This document shows positions 9,078-17,545 of a stretch of 64,000 bases of DNA, one piece after another. Under the pieces are notes generated by a model. That model was not told where the DNA came from. It did not search any database and was given only the letters and a program-made list of their open reading frames with translations. Positions within the stretch are counted from its first letter, which is position 1. Each line of letters opens with the position of its first letter. The DNA is taken from positions 1 to 64,000 of the forward strand of contig NZ_FOYM01000010.1 of assembly GCF_900115975.1 (NCBI RefSeq), read 5' to 3'. Made by a program: the position numbers and the translations under genes. This DNA is from Desulfoscipio geothermicus DSM 3669. Lineage in GTDB: Bacteria; Bacillota; Desulfotomaculia; Desulfotomaculales; Desulfallaceae.

Positions 9078-9341
9078 ATGGCTCAAACCTTTAAAGGGCG
9101 TACCCTGGAAGTGGAAAAAGGTTTTTGGACTTTGTTTCCCGGGCTTTGCAAGGGCTGCGGCCTGTGCATTCAAAAGTGTCCCAAGAAATGCATGAGCTGG
9201 TCGGATGTGCTGGGGGTTTACGGTACGCCTTCGGTGGAAATAAACGATGAATGTATCGCCTGCGGCATCTGCCAGATTTTCTGCCCGGACTGCGCCATTA
9301 ACGTGGAAAAAAAGAAGGGTCTAAAGGAAGAAAAAAATTAA
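9078..9341 (+). CDS. 2-oxoacid:ferredoxin oxidoreductase, delta subunit (2x[4Fe-4S])
   Basis: This 87-residue ferredoxin-like subunit has two CxxCxxCxxxC clusters (CKGCGLCIQKCPKKC; CIACGICQIFCPDC) that should bind two [4Fe-4S] centres passing electrons from the TPP site to free ferredoxin. It follows the gamma gene by 15 bases, with AAGGGGG before the ATG. It is the last gene before a terminator hairpin at 9364. Confidence 0.92.
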   Translation: MAQTFKGRTLEVEKGFWTLFPGLCKGCGLCIQKCPKKCMSWSDVLGVYGTPSVEINDECIACGICQIFCPDCAINVEKKKGLKEEKN

Positions 9342-9363
9342 ACTAAAGATCACCGAAATAAAA

Positions 9364-9394
9364 GCTGCGGGTTGGATTATCTCCGCAGCTTTTT
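9364..9394 (+). terminator. Rho-independent terminator of the oxidoreductase operon
   Basis: GCTGCGG (9364-9370) pairs with CCGCAGC (9383-9389), followed by TTTTTG. Confidence 0.8.
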
Positions 9395-9457
9395 GTATTG
9401 TCACGGATTGTCACGGCGGGTTGTCAAGGTACATATATTATTTAAGGGTGATGCCAT

Positions 9458-9688
9458 ATGAATTACGGTAACTGTGTGATTTGCGGCAATTTACGGGGTG
9501 CGGGGGAAGGTTTGATTATTAGGGAGTGTTATATTTGCCCGCAATGCGAGCTGGAAATAGCCGGCTTATCCATTGACGATCCGGATTACGAATACTACAT
9601 AAGCGGCCTTAAAAGAATATGGCGTTTTGTATGCAACTGTACATCCGCTGATACACCCCTTTTTCTTTCCAGCCTGGCCCGCCGGTGA
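9458..9688 (+). CDS. gin: Gin/CsfB-type anti-sigma-G factor
   Basis: Two zinc-knuckle pairs (CVICG at the start, then CYICPQCE) are followed by DDPDYEYYISGLKRIW, the arrangement of Gin, which blocks premature sigma-G activity in the forespore. Gin normally ends near LKRIW. This frame continues about 20 more residues, overlapping the converging gene at 9595-9849. In B. subtilis csfB also lies between bofA and yaaO, which supports the call. Upstream, TTGTCA is repeated three times (9398, 9408, 9421). Confidence 0.8.
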   Translation: MNYGNCVICGNLRGAGEGLIIRECYICPQCELEIAGLSIDDPDYEYYISGLKRIWRFVCNCTSADTPLFLSSLARR

Positions 9689-9849
9689 GCCAGTTCAATG
9701 TCCGATTTGATCCGGTTCAGAGTAATCAGGTCGACACCGGTCCGGTAAGAAATTTCCAGATCGGAAACCCCCTTTTTCCAGGCCCGGATCAGGCTGGGCA
9801 CGTTGGTGCGGTACTTTTTGGAAAGTTTATCAGTATTTATAATTTGCAA
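9595..9849 (-). CDS. Small helix-turn-helix-like protein, convergent with gin
   Basis: This is an 84-residue, highly basic protein. The segment TNVPSLIRAWKKGVSDLEISYRTGVDLITLNRIKSDIELAHRRARLER looks like a Trp/Arg-rich helix-turn-helix unit. A ribosome site (AAAGGAGCG) precedes the TTG start. Its last third overlaps the end of gin on the other strand by 94 bases, so one of the two C-termini is constrained by the other. No family name can be assigned. Confidence 0.6.
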   Translation of the reverse strand: MQIINTDKLSKKYRTNVPSLIRAWKKGVSDLEISYRTGVDLITLNRIKSDIELAHRRARLERKRGVSADVQLHTKRHILLRPLM

Positions 9850-9996
9850 TTGCTATCACGCTCCTTTAAATTTATTTTGACCACCGTAATGATCTTTATT
9901 ATGTTAATGAATTGCAAAACAGGGTACAGGTTCTGGTTCGTATTCACGCAATATGATAAAATAACTTGTTAATATATTTTTAAAGCGGTGAAATAA

Positions 9997-11460
9997 TTGC
10001 CTGAAAATCAAATAAAAGCTCCCCTGGTGGAAGCTTTGCAGAAATATAGCCGAAAAAATCCCGTGCGGCTGCACGTACCGGGGCACGGCGGGGGGCGTTC
10101 CCTGGACCCGGCCATGCGCAGGGGAGTTGCACCCGGCTGGGACGTTACGGAAATAGAAGGTTTGGATGATTTGCACAATGCCGCCGGCGTTATTGCCCGG
10201 GCCCAGGAAAAAGCCGCCGGGCTTTACGGGGCCCGGCATACATTTTTTTTGGTGAACGGAACCACGGTGGGGCTGCACGCCTTAATTGCCGCCACCTGTA
10301 GCGAGGACGATGTTCTGGTATTGCCGCGCAACGCGCACCGCTCCGTGCTGGGCGGTCTGGTGATCAGCGGGGCCCGCCCGGTTTTTGTTGAACCCGATGT
10401 GGTTCCCGGATTCGGCTTCGCTGCCGGCTTCGGGCCGGACAAGCTGGAAGCCGTTCTGCGGGCAAACTGCAAAGTTGGGGCTGTGCTGGCGGTGCACCCC
10501 TGTTATTATGGGGTGGTGGGCGATCTGGCCGGGGTTAAAGAGGTTTGCCGCCGGTACAAGGTGCCTTTGCTGGTGGACGAGGCCCACGGCACCCACTTGC
10601 GCTTTCATCCGGATTTACCTGCCGATGCGCTGTCCCTGGGGGCCGACGCGGTGGTACAGAGCGTGCACAAAACCGGCGGTGCTCTTACGCAGGCTTCCTG
10701 GCTGCACCTGGGCAGCGGGTTGGTGGAACGGGAACGGGTGGCCGGGGTGCTGCGCTTGTTGCAGACTACCAGCCCCTCCTATATTTTAATGGCTTCTCTA
10801 GACAGCGCCAGGCGGCAGCTGGCTATGCGCGGCGGAACATTATTGACGGAGCTGTTGAACGTGGTGCGAGGGGCGGCACGGGAAATCAATACATTGCCCG
10901 GTCTGACGGTGCTGGGTCAAGAACACCTGGGCACCCCCGGCGCGCTGGAACACGATCCCACCCGCCTGGTGTTATCGGTCCGGGGGTTGGGCTTGGACGG
11001 ACATGCCGTTGGTTGTAAATTGGCGGAATCCGGGATATACGTAGAAATGACAGATGCCCGTAACGTGGTGGCGGTATTTCCCCTGGGTACGGGCCCGGCA
11101 CAAGCCCGGGCGCTGGTACAAGCCCTGGCTCAAATCTGCCGGCAGCCGGGGGCGGCGGAAAGCCAGGCCGGGTGCGGGTGCGCAATGCCGCATCCGGCCG
11201 GGCCGCCGCTGCCGCCCCAGGTGATGACACCGCGCCGGGCCTGGCTGGCCCCGCAGCGAAAGGTGCTGCTGGAAGAAGCGCCGGGTCGGGTGAGCGCGGA
11301 AATTATTGCGGTTTACCCGCCGGGAACAGCGGCTATTTATCCCGGGGAGGAATTTACTCCCGAGGTTGTAGAATACTTAATACAGATGAGGTTCCGGGGC
11401 GTGCACCACCAGGGTGCCGCCGATCCGACGCTGTGCACGGTAAGAGTAATTGATATATAA
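9997..11460 (+). CDS. PLP-dependent Orn/Lys/Arg decarboxylase family (YaaO/SpeA type)
   Basis: The 487-residue enzyme belongs to fold-type I amino-acid decarboxylases. It shows HVPGHGGG near the N-terminus, FFLVNGTTVGLHALI, LPRNAHRSVLGGL, the PLP aspartate in LLVDEAHGTHL and the Schiff-base lysine in VQSVHKTGG. The C-terminal domain ends with PGTAAIYPGE. Substrates in this family are arginine, lysine or ornithine, giving polyamine precursors; the sequence alone does not choose. The TTG start follows AAGCGGTGAAATA. Its place before tmk matches yaaO in B. subtilis. Confidence 0.88.
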   Translation: MPENQIKAPLVEALQKYSRKNPVRLHVPGHGGGRSLDPAMRRGVAPGWDVTEIEGLDDLHNAAGVIARAQEKAAGLYGARHTFFLVNGTTVGLHALIAATCSEDDVLVLPRNAHRSVLGGLVISGARPVFVEPDVVPGFGFAAGFGPDKLEAVLRANCKVGAVLAVHPCYYGVVGDLAGVKEVCRRYKVPLLVDEAHGTHLRFHPDLPADALSLGADAVVQSVHKTGGALTQASWLHLGSGLVERERVAGVLRLLQTTSPSYILMASLDSARRQLAMRGGTLLTELLNVVRGAAREINTLPGLTVLGQEHLGTPGALEHDPTRLVLSVRGLGLDGHAVGCKLAESGIYVEMTDARNVVAVFPLGTGPAQARALVQALAQICRQPGAAESQAGCGCAMPHPAGPPLPPQVMTPRRAWLAPQRKVLLEEAPGRVSAEIIAVYPPGTAAIYPGEEFTPEVVEYLIQMRFRGVHHQGAADPTLCTVRVIDI

Positions 11461-11480
11461 TGCAGTGGAGTTGAAGTTGA

Positions 11481-12113
11481 TTGGCTACCGGTAAATTTAT
11501 TGTTTTTGAGGGAATAGACGGTGCGGGCAAAACCACCCAGATGGATTTGCTGGCCCGCCTGCTGCGGGAGCGGGGGATGCAGGTGCTCTGCACCCGGGAG
11601 CCCGGCGGCACGGGAATCGGCGCCAGGCTGCGCGAAATACTTCTTGATCCGGCCTGCCGGAACCTGGACCATCGCACCGAGGCGTTTTTGTACGCGGCCG
11701 ACCGGGCCCAGCATGTGCATGAAAAAATACTCCCCGCTCTGCACCGGGGCGAAACCGTGCTTTGTGACCGGTATTGCTATTCCACCCTGGCTTACCAGGG
11801 CTGGGGGCGGGGCATGGATATGGAGTTTATTGCCGGTCTGAATGAACTGGCTTCCGGAGGCTTGGCGCCCGATATGGTTGTTTTGCTGGATATCGAAGTG
11901 GAGGGCGGTCTGGCCCGGGTCCTGGGGCGGCACCTGCCCGACCGGCTGGAAGGAGAAAAATTGGCATTCTTCCGGCAGGTGCGCCGGGGCTACCTGGAAC
12001 AGGCGGCCAAACAGCCGGAATTATTCCGGGTGGTGCGGGCGGACGTGTCGGTGCAGGAAGTTCACCGGCGGGTACTGGCGGCGGTGGCTGAGGTCCTGGG
12101 GCTTGCTGAGTGA
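11481..12113 (+). CDS. tmk: Thymidylate kinase
   Basis: This enzyme phosphorylates dTMP to dTDP. The P-loop FEGIDGAGKTTQ is near residue 10, the DR-type motif is in CTREPGGTGIG, and LCDRYCYSTLAYQG and LLDIEVEGGLARV follow. At 210 residues it is standard. The start is TTG after a GGAG site. It sits between the decarboxylase and holB, as in B. subtilis (yaaO-tmk-...-holB). Confidence 0.95.
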   Translation: MATGKFIVFEGIDGAGKTTQMDLLARLLRERGMQVLCTREPGGTGIGARLREILLDPACRNLDHRTEAFLYAADRAQHVHEKILPALHRGETVLCDRYCYSTLAYQGWGRGMDMEFIAGLNELASGGLAPDMVVLLDIEVEGGLARVLGRHLPDRLEGEKLAFFRQVRRGYLEQAAKQPELFRVVRADVSVQEVHRRVLAAVAEVLGLAE

Positions 12114-12160
12114 ACGCGGACCGGGCAGTGGTTAAAAGCGTATTTTTACGGAGGATTGTC

Positions 12161-13132
12161 ATGCCTACCTTGCGTGACGTGGTTGGACACGAAAAAATAA
12201 AAGAAAGGCTGGCCGCCGCTTTAGCCGGCGACCGTTTATCTCATGCCTACCTGTTCGGTGGGCCGGCCGGTGTGGGCAAAAAAACGACCGGGCTGGCCTT
12301 TGCCCGGGCTTTGTTGTGCAGTCATGGCGACAATGACGCCTGTGGTGTCTGCGGTGACTGCACCCGGTCGGCGCGGGGGGTACATCCCGATTTACACGTA
12401 ATTCGCCCCGACGGCGCATTCATTAAAATCCACCAATTGCGGTCCGTCCAGGACGGCGCTGCTGTTACTCCCTTTGGCGGGGACAGGCAGGTTTACCTGG
12501 TGGAGCGGGCGGAGAAAATGACTCTGGAAGCGGCCAACGCTTTTTTGAAAGTGCTGGAAGAACCGCCCGCCGGGGTGATTTTTATTTTGGTTTCCGACGA
12601 CCCGGCCGCTATACTGCCCACGGTGCTATCCCGCTGCCAGCGGTACCGGTTTATGCGCCTGTCCGAGGAAGAGGTGCTGCGGGTGGTGGCCCGGGAGACC
12701 GGGGGAATCACGGAACAGGTTCGGGCGGCGGCCAGGCTGTCGGGGGGCTGCCCGGGGCTGGCTTTAGAGTTGCTTGACAGGATGGGCAGGCGCGACCGGA
12801 TGCGGGAGTTGCTCATGCGCCTGGTTCGGCAGCGCCCGGCAAGTACGCTGTTGCCGCTGGACGAATTTTCCGGCCGGGCGGATTTGGAGGAATTCTTCAA
12901 TTACTTGATCCTTCTTTTCCGGGATGTCATGGTTCGTCAAAAAGCCGGTGGCGACGATTTGCTGGTAAATATTGATTGCCGGCGGGATGTCGATGAACTG
13001 GCCCGGACTTATGCCGCAGAGGAAGTATTGGATATACTGATAACGGCGGAAAATGCGTCCCGCAAGCTGGCGGCCAATACCAACCAGCGCCTGCTGCTGG
13101 ACACCGTTTTGTTTAAAATTGCTGGGTTTTAA
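12161..13132 (+). CDS. holB: DNA polymerase III subunit delta'
   Basis: This clamp-loader subunit resembles DnaX but is shorter (323 aa). It shows LSHAYLFGGPAGVGKKTTGLAFAR, a cysteine cluster (CGVCGDCTRSARGVHPDLHV), LEAANAFLKVLEEPP and LSRCQRYRF. ATG 12161 is the start because GGAGG lies just before it. Longer readings starting near 12110 would overlap tmk and lack a ribosome site. Confidence 0.92.
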   Translation: MPTLRDVVGHEKIKERLAAALAGDRLSHAYLFGGPAGVGKKTTGLAFARALLCSHGDNDACGVCGDCTRSARGVHPDLHVIRPDGAFIKIHQLRSVQDGAAVTPFGGDRQVYLVERAEKMTLEAANAFLKVLEEPPAGVIFILVSDDPAAILPTVLSRCQRYRFMRLSEEEVLRVVARETGGITEQVRAAARLSGGCPGLALELLDRMGRRDRMRELLMRLVRQRPASTLLPLDEFSGRADLEEFFNYLILLFRDVMVRQKAGGDDLLVNIDCRRDVDELARTYAAEEVLDILITAENASRKLAANTNQRLLLDTVLFKIAGF

Positions 13133-13158
13133 GGGACGATGATCGGGGGTAATCAATA

Positions 13159-14121
13159 ATGTTTTACAATGTAGTAGGAATCCGGTTTAAACCGGCTGGA
13201 AAAATATATTACTTCGATCCCGGAGATTTGCATTTGGCTGTGGGCGACGGTGTGATTGTGGAAACATCCAGGGGCGTTGAGTACGGCACGGTGGTTATTG
13301 ATGCCAGGGAGGTGCCCGAAGACGAAGTGGTGGGACCCCTTAAAAAGGTGCTGCGCACGGCTACTGACGAAGATTATGAACGGCTGCGGGAAAACAAGGC
13401 CAAGGAGAAAAAGGCATTTGATATTTGTCTGGAAAAGATAGCCGCCCACGAACTGCCCATGAAACTGGTGGACGTTGAGCAGACCTTTGACGGTAACAAG
13501 ATAATCTTTTACTTTACCGCCGACGGGCGCATAGATTTCCGGGAACTGGTCAAGGACCTGGCTGCGGTGTTCCGCATCCGCATTGAATTGCGCCAGATCG
13601 GAGTGCGGGATGAAGCCAAGATGATGGGGGGGTTGGGTTGCTGCGGCAGGGAGCTTTGCTGCGCCAGTTGGCTGGCCGATTTTGCTTCGGTTTCTATCCG
13701 CATGGCCAAGGATCAAAACCTTTCTCTGAATCCCACCAAGATATCCGGCATCTGCGGCCGGTTGATGTGCTGTCTTAAGTTCGAAAACGAATCTTATGAA
13801 CAGGCCAAGGAAAGGTTTCCCGAGCCGGGCAAGCGGGTAATTACCCCGGACGGGGATGGCAGGGTGAGCGGAATAAATATTTTCAAGGATTCAGTCAGCG
13901 TAGAACTGCGGGAGAGCAAGCTGGTCAAGGAATATCCTTTACGCGTGATAAAAGTTGAAGCTGCGGTAGGTGATCAAATTGAAGCCATTAACACTAAAAA
14001 TGAAGGTACTGGAGTCCAGGGCCCAGGACCTGCTGGCCGAGATCAAAAGCCTGAAAAATCTGGTCGATGTGCTGGAAACAGAAAATGTAAAGCTAAGGCA
14101 TCAACTGGCCCTGGTATATGA
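13159..14121 (+). CDS. ricT: PSP1-domain protein RicT (YaaT)
   Basis: The family signature is clear: the PSP1 domain ([38 protein letters not shown]) is followed by the cysteine-rich [13 protein letters not shown] and [11 protein letters not shown], which hold Fe-S clusters in the RicAFT complex. In B. subtilis RicT acts in RNase Y-dependent mRNA maturation and sporulation. The conserved part ends near [13 protein letters not shown]. The last ~40 codons overlap yabA in another frame and look like passenger sequence. Confidence 0.93.
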   Translation: MFYNVVGIRFKPAGKIYYFDPGDLHLAVGDGVIVETSRGVEYGTVVIDAREVPEDEVVGPLKKVLRTATDEDYERLRENKAKEKKAFDICLEKIAAHELPMKLVDVEQTFDGNKIIFYFTADGRIDFRELVKDLAAVFRIRIELRQIGVRDEAKMMGGLGCCGRELCCASWLADFASVSIRMAKDQNLSLNPTKISGICGRLMCCLKFENESYEQAKERFPEPGKRVITPDGDGRVSGINIFKDSVSVELRESKLVKEYPLRVIKVEAAVGDQIEAINTKNEGTGVQGPGPAGRDQKPEKSGRCAGNRKCKAKASTGPGI

Positions 14122-14299
14122 TGCGCAGGGGTCAACAGAAATTGACCGGGGCGGTTTTCCCCCGGACCGGGTTGCGGGGCGGCAAAACCTGGCCAACCTG
14201 TACAAAGAAGGTTTTCACGTTTGCAATATCAGTTTCGGGCAAACACGGGAGGGAGAATGTTTGTTTTGCACGGCTTTCTTGCGCCGCAAGCAGGGGTGA
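14000..14299 (+). CDS. yabA: Replication initiation control protein YabA
   Basis: An N-terminal coiled coil ([19 protein letters not shown]) is followed by the zinc-type C-terminal domain [17 protein letters not shown]...CLFCTAFL, the YabA signature. YabA ties DnaA to the clamp DnaN and limits initiation. I use ATG 14000; a GTG at 13970 would add ten residues. Either way it overlaps ricT by at least 120 bases. It lies between ricT and rsmI, as in B. subtilis. Confidence 0.88.
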   Translation: MKVLESRAQDLLAEIKSLKNLVDVLETENVKLRHQLALVYDAQGSTEIDRGGFPPDRVAGRQNLANLYKEGFHVCNISFGQTREGECLFCTAFLRRKQG

Positions 14300-14304
14300 A
14301 GGGT

Positions 14305-15177
14305 ATGGCGGATAAGTATAAGGCCGGTGTTTTATATCTCTGTCCCACCCCCATCGGTAACCTGGAAGATATTACACTGCGGGTGTTGCGGGTGCTGCGG
14401 GAAGTGGACTTGATAGCGGCGGAGGATACCCGCCGGACCCGTAAATTACTCAGTCATTATGATATCCACACCAGCCTTACCAGCTATCATGAACACAGCC
14501 GGCGCAGCAAGGGCGACTACCTGTTGGACCGGCTCTGCCGGGGGCAAAGCGTGGCCCTGGTAAGTGACGCCGGCACGCCGGGCATTTCCGACCCCGGCGA
14601 AGAACTGGTATCGGCGGCGCTGGACAGGGGGGTTCCGGTGGTATCATTGCCCGGGCCCAGCGCTCTGTTGACAGCTCTTACGGTTTCGGGCCTGCCGCTG
14701 GCCAGGTTTGCCTTTGAGGGTTTTTTGCCTGTTAAAAGCAAAGAGCGGCGTCAACGCTTGGCCGCACTGGCCGGGGAAACCAGGACGATGATCCTGTACG
14801 AATCGCCGCACAGGTTATGTAAAACCCTGGATGAGTTGGCCGGTGCCCTGGGGGGAAACCGGCTGGCGTGCGCGGCCCGGGAATTGACCAAGCTGCATGA
14901 AGAAGTGCGGCGCGGCACGCTGGACGAACTGCGGGAGCACTTCAGCAATCGACCGCCGCAGGGGGAATTTGTGTTGGTGGTCGAAGGCGGCGCGAAAACC
15001 GGCCCGGACAGCCTGCAGGTGGAACAGACACACCTTTCGCCGGAAGAGCATGTGCGGTTGCTGAAAAATGAGGGCTTGCCGCCGAGCCAGGCCGTAAAAA
15101 CAGTAGCCCGCCTGCGGAATATACCACGGCGGGAGTTGTATAAGCGGTTCAATAAATTGAACGATACGGATACTTAA
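14305..15177 (+). CDS. rsmI: 16S rRNA 2'-O-methyltransferase RsmI
   Basis: This SAM-dependent tetrapyrrole-methylase-fold enzyme modifies C1402 of 16S rRNA. Motifs are LYLCPTPIGNLEDITLR, AAEDTRRTRKLL, LVSDAGTPGISDPG, SLPGPSALLTAL and FEGFLP. At 290 residues it has the normal length. ATG 14305 gives the family N-terminus; it lies six bases after the yabA stop, with GGGGTGAAG upstream. Confidence 0.95.
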   Translation: MADKYKAGVLYLCPTPIGNLEDITLRVLRVLREVDLIAAEDTRRTRKLLSHYDIHTSLTSYHEHSRRSKGDYLLDRLCRGQSVALVSDAGTPGISDPGEELVSAALDRGVPVVSLPGPSALLTALTVSGLPLARFAFEGFLPVKSKERRQRLAALAGETRTMILYESPHRLCKTLDELAGALGGNRLACAARELTKLHEEVRRGTLDELREHFSNRPPQGEFVLVVEGGAKTGPDSLQVEQTHLSPEEHVRLLKNEGLPPSQAVKTVARLRNIPRRELYKRFNKLNDTDT

Positions 15178-15194
15178 TCTGTATAAACTATGTA

Positions 15195-15452
15195 CTACAT
15201 GGCCGCCTTTACATTTTCAAACATATCCGACACACAGTTCCTGCATACCAGTTTGCCCTTGTAATGCTGTACATCGGCGGCATTGCCGCAGAAAACACAA
15301 GCGGGTTCGTACTTTTTCAGGATAATCTTTTCGTTATCGACGTAAATTTCCAGGGCATCCTTTTCGTCGATACCGAGGGTGCGGCGTAATTCGATAGGAA
15401 TAACCACGCGCCCCAGCTCGTCCACTTTTCTTACAATACCGGTTGACTTCAT
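15195..15452 (-). CDS. abrB: AbrB-family transition-state regulator with CxxC tail
   Basis: The N-terminal swapped-hairpin DNA-binding domain (STGIVRKVDELGRVVIPIELRR) is that of AbrB/SpoVT. The C-terminal part carries two CxxC pairs (CVFCG and CRNC), as in many clostridial AbrB proteins. It is transcribed away from the T-box leader of metG, with GGGAGGGGGAG before the ATG. Sitting between rsmI and metG matches the B. subtilis abrB position. It probably represses post-exponential genes. Confidence 0.9.
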   Translation of the reverse strand: MKSTGIVRKVDELGRVVIPIELRRTLGIDEKDALEIYVDNEKIILKKYEPACVFCGNAADVQHYKGKLVCRNCVSDMFENVKAAM

Positions 15453-15604
15453 GACTCTCCCCCTCCCTTCAAAAACTTTATGTCATTCGACATAAAATGA
15501 TTTTATTGTACAAGTAAATGGTACCAATGGTGGGATTAAAAGTCAACATATTTTTTGAAAAAAGTTGGATTTTTTTGTATAAAGAGTACTGTTTTGGGGA
15601 AAAC

Positions 15605-15634
15605 TTGACAGGATGAACTATTTTACCTTACAAT
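15605..15634 (+). promoter_or_regulatory. Sigma-A-type promoter of the metG T-box transcript
   Basis: TTGACA (15605-15610), 18 bases, TACAAT (15629-15634). Transcription would begin near 15641, just before the T-box stem I. Confidence 0.75.
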
Positions 15635-15640
15635 CATACT

Positions 15641-15931
15641 GTCGATAAAGGCGATGACGGAGAGGAGTAAATTCGGGGGAACCGAACAGAGAGCGGGGCG
15701 AGGTGAGAGCCCGCCGGGGGGACCGGATTGAATATGGCTTCGGAGCCGTTGGCTGAACGGAAATATTTTCCCAGTAGGCCGTACCGGGCTAAGCACCGTT
15801 ACCAGCGCTTGGGGCATCGGGAATGAATTTTCCCCGTGCCTTAAACGAGGCCTTTCTCTACGGGGAAAGGTGAATAGGGTGGTACCGCGAATATTTTCGC
15901 CCCTGGGCAAACCGGGGGCGTTTTATTTTGG
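15641..15931 (+). promoter_or_regulatory. T-box riboswitch controlling metG
   Basis: The T-box consensus AGGGTGGTACCGCG lies at 15876-15889, followed by a terminator (CGCCCCTGG/CCGGGGGCG then TTTTATTTT, about 15899-15931). The leader of about 240 bases before it contains a GAATATGGC segment whose ATG is the likely methionine specifier, in agreement with the downstream methionyl-tRNA synthetase. Uncharged tRNA-Met would stabilise the antiterminator and allow read-through. Confidence 0.9.
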
Positions 15932-15987
15932 TTTCCGGGTACTCCGAAAGATATCTTAATATTACAAAATAAAGGAAGGAGATTACC

Positions 15988-17544
15988 ATGTCGGAAAAGA
16001 AAACATTCTATATTACCACACCAATTTACTATCCCAGCGACAACCTGCACATCGGGCACGCTTATACCACGGTGGCGGCCGACGCTATGGCCCGGTTCAA
16101 AAAACTTACCGGTTACGATGTCCGGTTCCTGACCGGCTCCGACGAACACGGCCAGAAAATCGAGCGCTCGGCCCGGGAGCGGGGTCAAACCCCCAAAGAA
16201 TACGTGGATAAAATAGTGGCCGGCTTCCAGCACCTCTGGCGTATGCTCGACATCAGTAACGACGACTTCATCCGCACCACCGAAGACAGGCATAAGCGGG
16301 TGGTGCAAAGGATATTCCAAAAACTCTACGACCAGGGGGACATTTACAAGGCCGGCTATGAGGGCTGGTACTGCACCCCTTGCGAAACTTTCTGGACCGA
16401 GGGCCGCCTGGAAGAGGGGAACTGCCCCGATTGCGGCCGGCCGGTGGAGTTTATGGAAGAAGAAAGTTATTTCTTTAAAATGTCCAAGTACGCCGACCGG
16501 ATGCTCAAGCATATTGAAGACAATCCTGATTTTATCCAGCCCGTGTCCCGGCGCAATGAAATGGTCAGTTTCATTAAAAGCGGTCTCGAGGACCTGTGCG
16601 TATCGCGTACCACCTTTGACTGGGGCATTCCGGTACCCTTTGACCCCAAGCATGTAATTTACGTGTGGGTGGACGCGCTGACCAACTATATTTCCGCCCT
16701 GGGTTACGGGGAGGAAAATGACGATTTGTACCAAAAATACTGGCCGGCGGACGTGCACCTGGTGGGCAAGGACATTGTGCGTTTCCATACCATCATCTGG
16801 CCCATCATGCTGATGGCTGCCGGACTGCCCCTGCCCAAGCAGGTGGTGGGGCACGGCTGGCTGTTGCTGGAAAGCGGTAAGATGAGCAAGTCCAAGGGCA
16901 ACGTGGTGGACCCGCTGGTGCTCATCGACAAGTACGGCGTGGACGCCATCCGCTATTACCTGCTCAGGGAAATGCCCTACGGAGCGGACGCGTATTATTC
17001 GGAGGAGGCGCTGGTGCACCGGATCAACCAGGACCTGGCCAACGATTTCGGCAACCTGTTCAATCGCACCTGCGCCATGGTTAATAAATATTTCAAGGGG
17101 AGGCTGGAAGCCCCGTCCTTGCCCGAGGGGCCGGACGAAGAACTTATCGAACTGGCCCGGTCCACGCCTGAAACGGTGGAAGAATTGATGAACCGCCGGG
17201 AGATCGCCAACGCCGTGGCCGCCATCATCCGCCTGGCGGGCCGGGCCAACAAGTACCTGGAGGAAACGGCTCCGTGGGCGCTGGCCAAGGACCCGGAAAA
17301 GCAGGACCGCCTGAATACAGTGCTGTACAATGTGGCCGAGGCGTTGCGTTTCGCCACCGTCATGGCGTCGCCCTTTATGCCCGGTTTGCCCGGGCGGGTC
17401 TGGCCGCTTTTAGGCATTGAGGACCGGCCCGAACTGCATACCTGGGAATCGCTGCAGTGGGGTAAACTGCCCGGCGGCACGGTGCTGAAGCGGGGCGAGC
17501 CGCTGTTCCCGCGCATTGACCCGGCGACTTTGGGGGAAGCGTAA
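15988..17544 (+). CDS. metG: Methionyl-tRNA synthetase
   Basis: This class I synthetase shows HIGH (NLHIGHAYT, about residue 21), a zinc knuckle (CTPCETFW...CPDC) and KMSKSKGN (about residue 298). It ends after the anticodon-binding helical domain at 518 residues. The C-terminal Trbp111-like tRNA-binding domain found in B. subtilis MetS (about 660 aa) is absent. It is preceded by a T-box leader and AGGAAGGAG, and its stop is one base before tatD. Confidence 0.95.
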   Translation: MSEKKTFYITTPIYYPSDNLHIGHAYTTVAADAMARFKKLTGYDVRFLTGSDEHGQKIERSARERGQTPKEYVDKIVAGFQHLWRMLDISNDDFIRTTEDRHKRVVQRIFQKLYDQGDIYKAGYEGWYCTPCETFWTEGRLEEGNCPDCGRPVEFMEEESYFFKMSKYADRMLKHIEDNPDFIQPVSRRNEMVSFIKSGLEDLCVSRTTFDWGIPVPFDPKHVIYVWVDALTNYISALGYGEENDDLYQKYWPADVHLVGKDIVRFHTIIWPIMLMAAGLPLPKQVVGHGWLLLESGKMSKSKGNVVDPLVLIDKYGVDAIRYYLLREMPYGADAYYSEEALVHRINQDLANDFGNLFNRTCAMVNKYFKGRLEAPSLPEGPDEELIELARSTPETVEELMNRREIANAVAAIIRLAGRANKYLEETAPWALAKDPEKQDRLNTVLYNVAEALRFATVMASPFMPGLPGRVWPLLGIEDRPELHTWESLQWGKLPGGTVLKRGEPLFPRIDPATLGEA

Positions 17545-17545
17545 C

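Noticed and set aside
9398-9426. Repeated TTGTCACGG as a start of a CRISPR-like array
   Set aside because: Only three very short direct repeats with 4-7-base gaps and no spacers; no cas genes. No CRISPR array is seen anywhere in the window.
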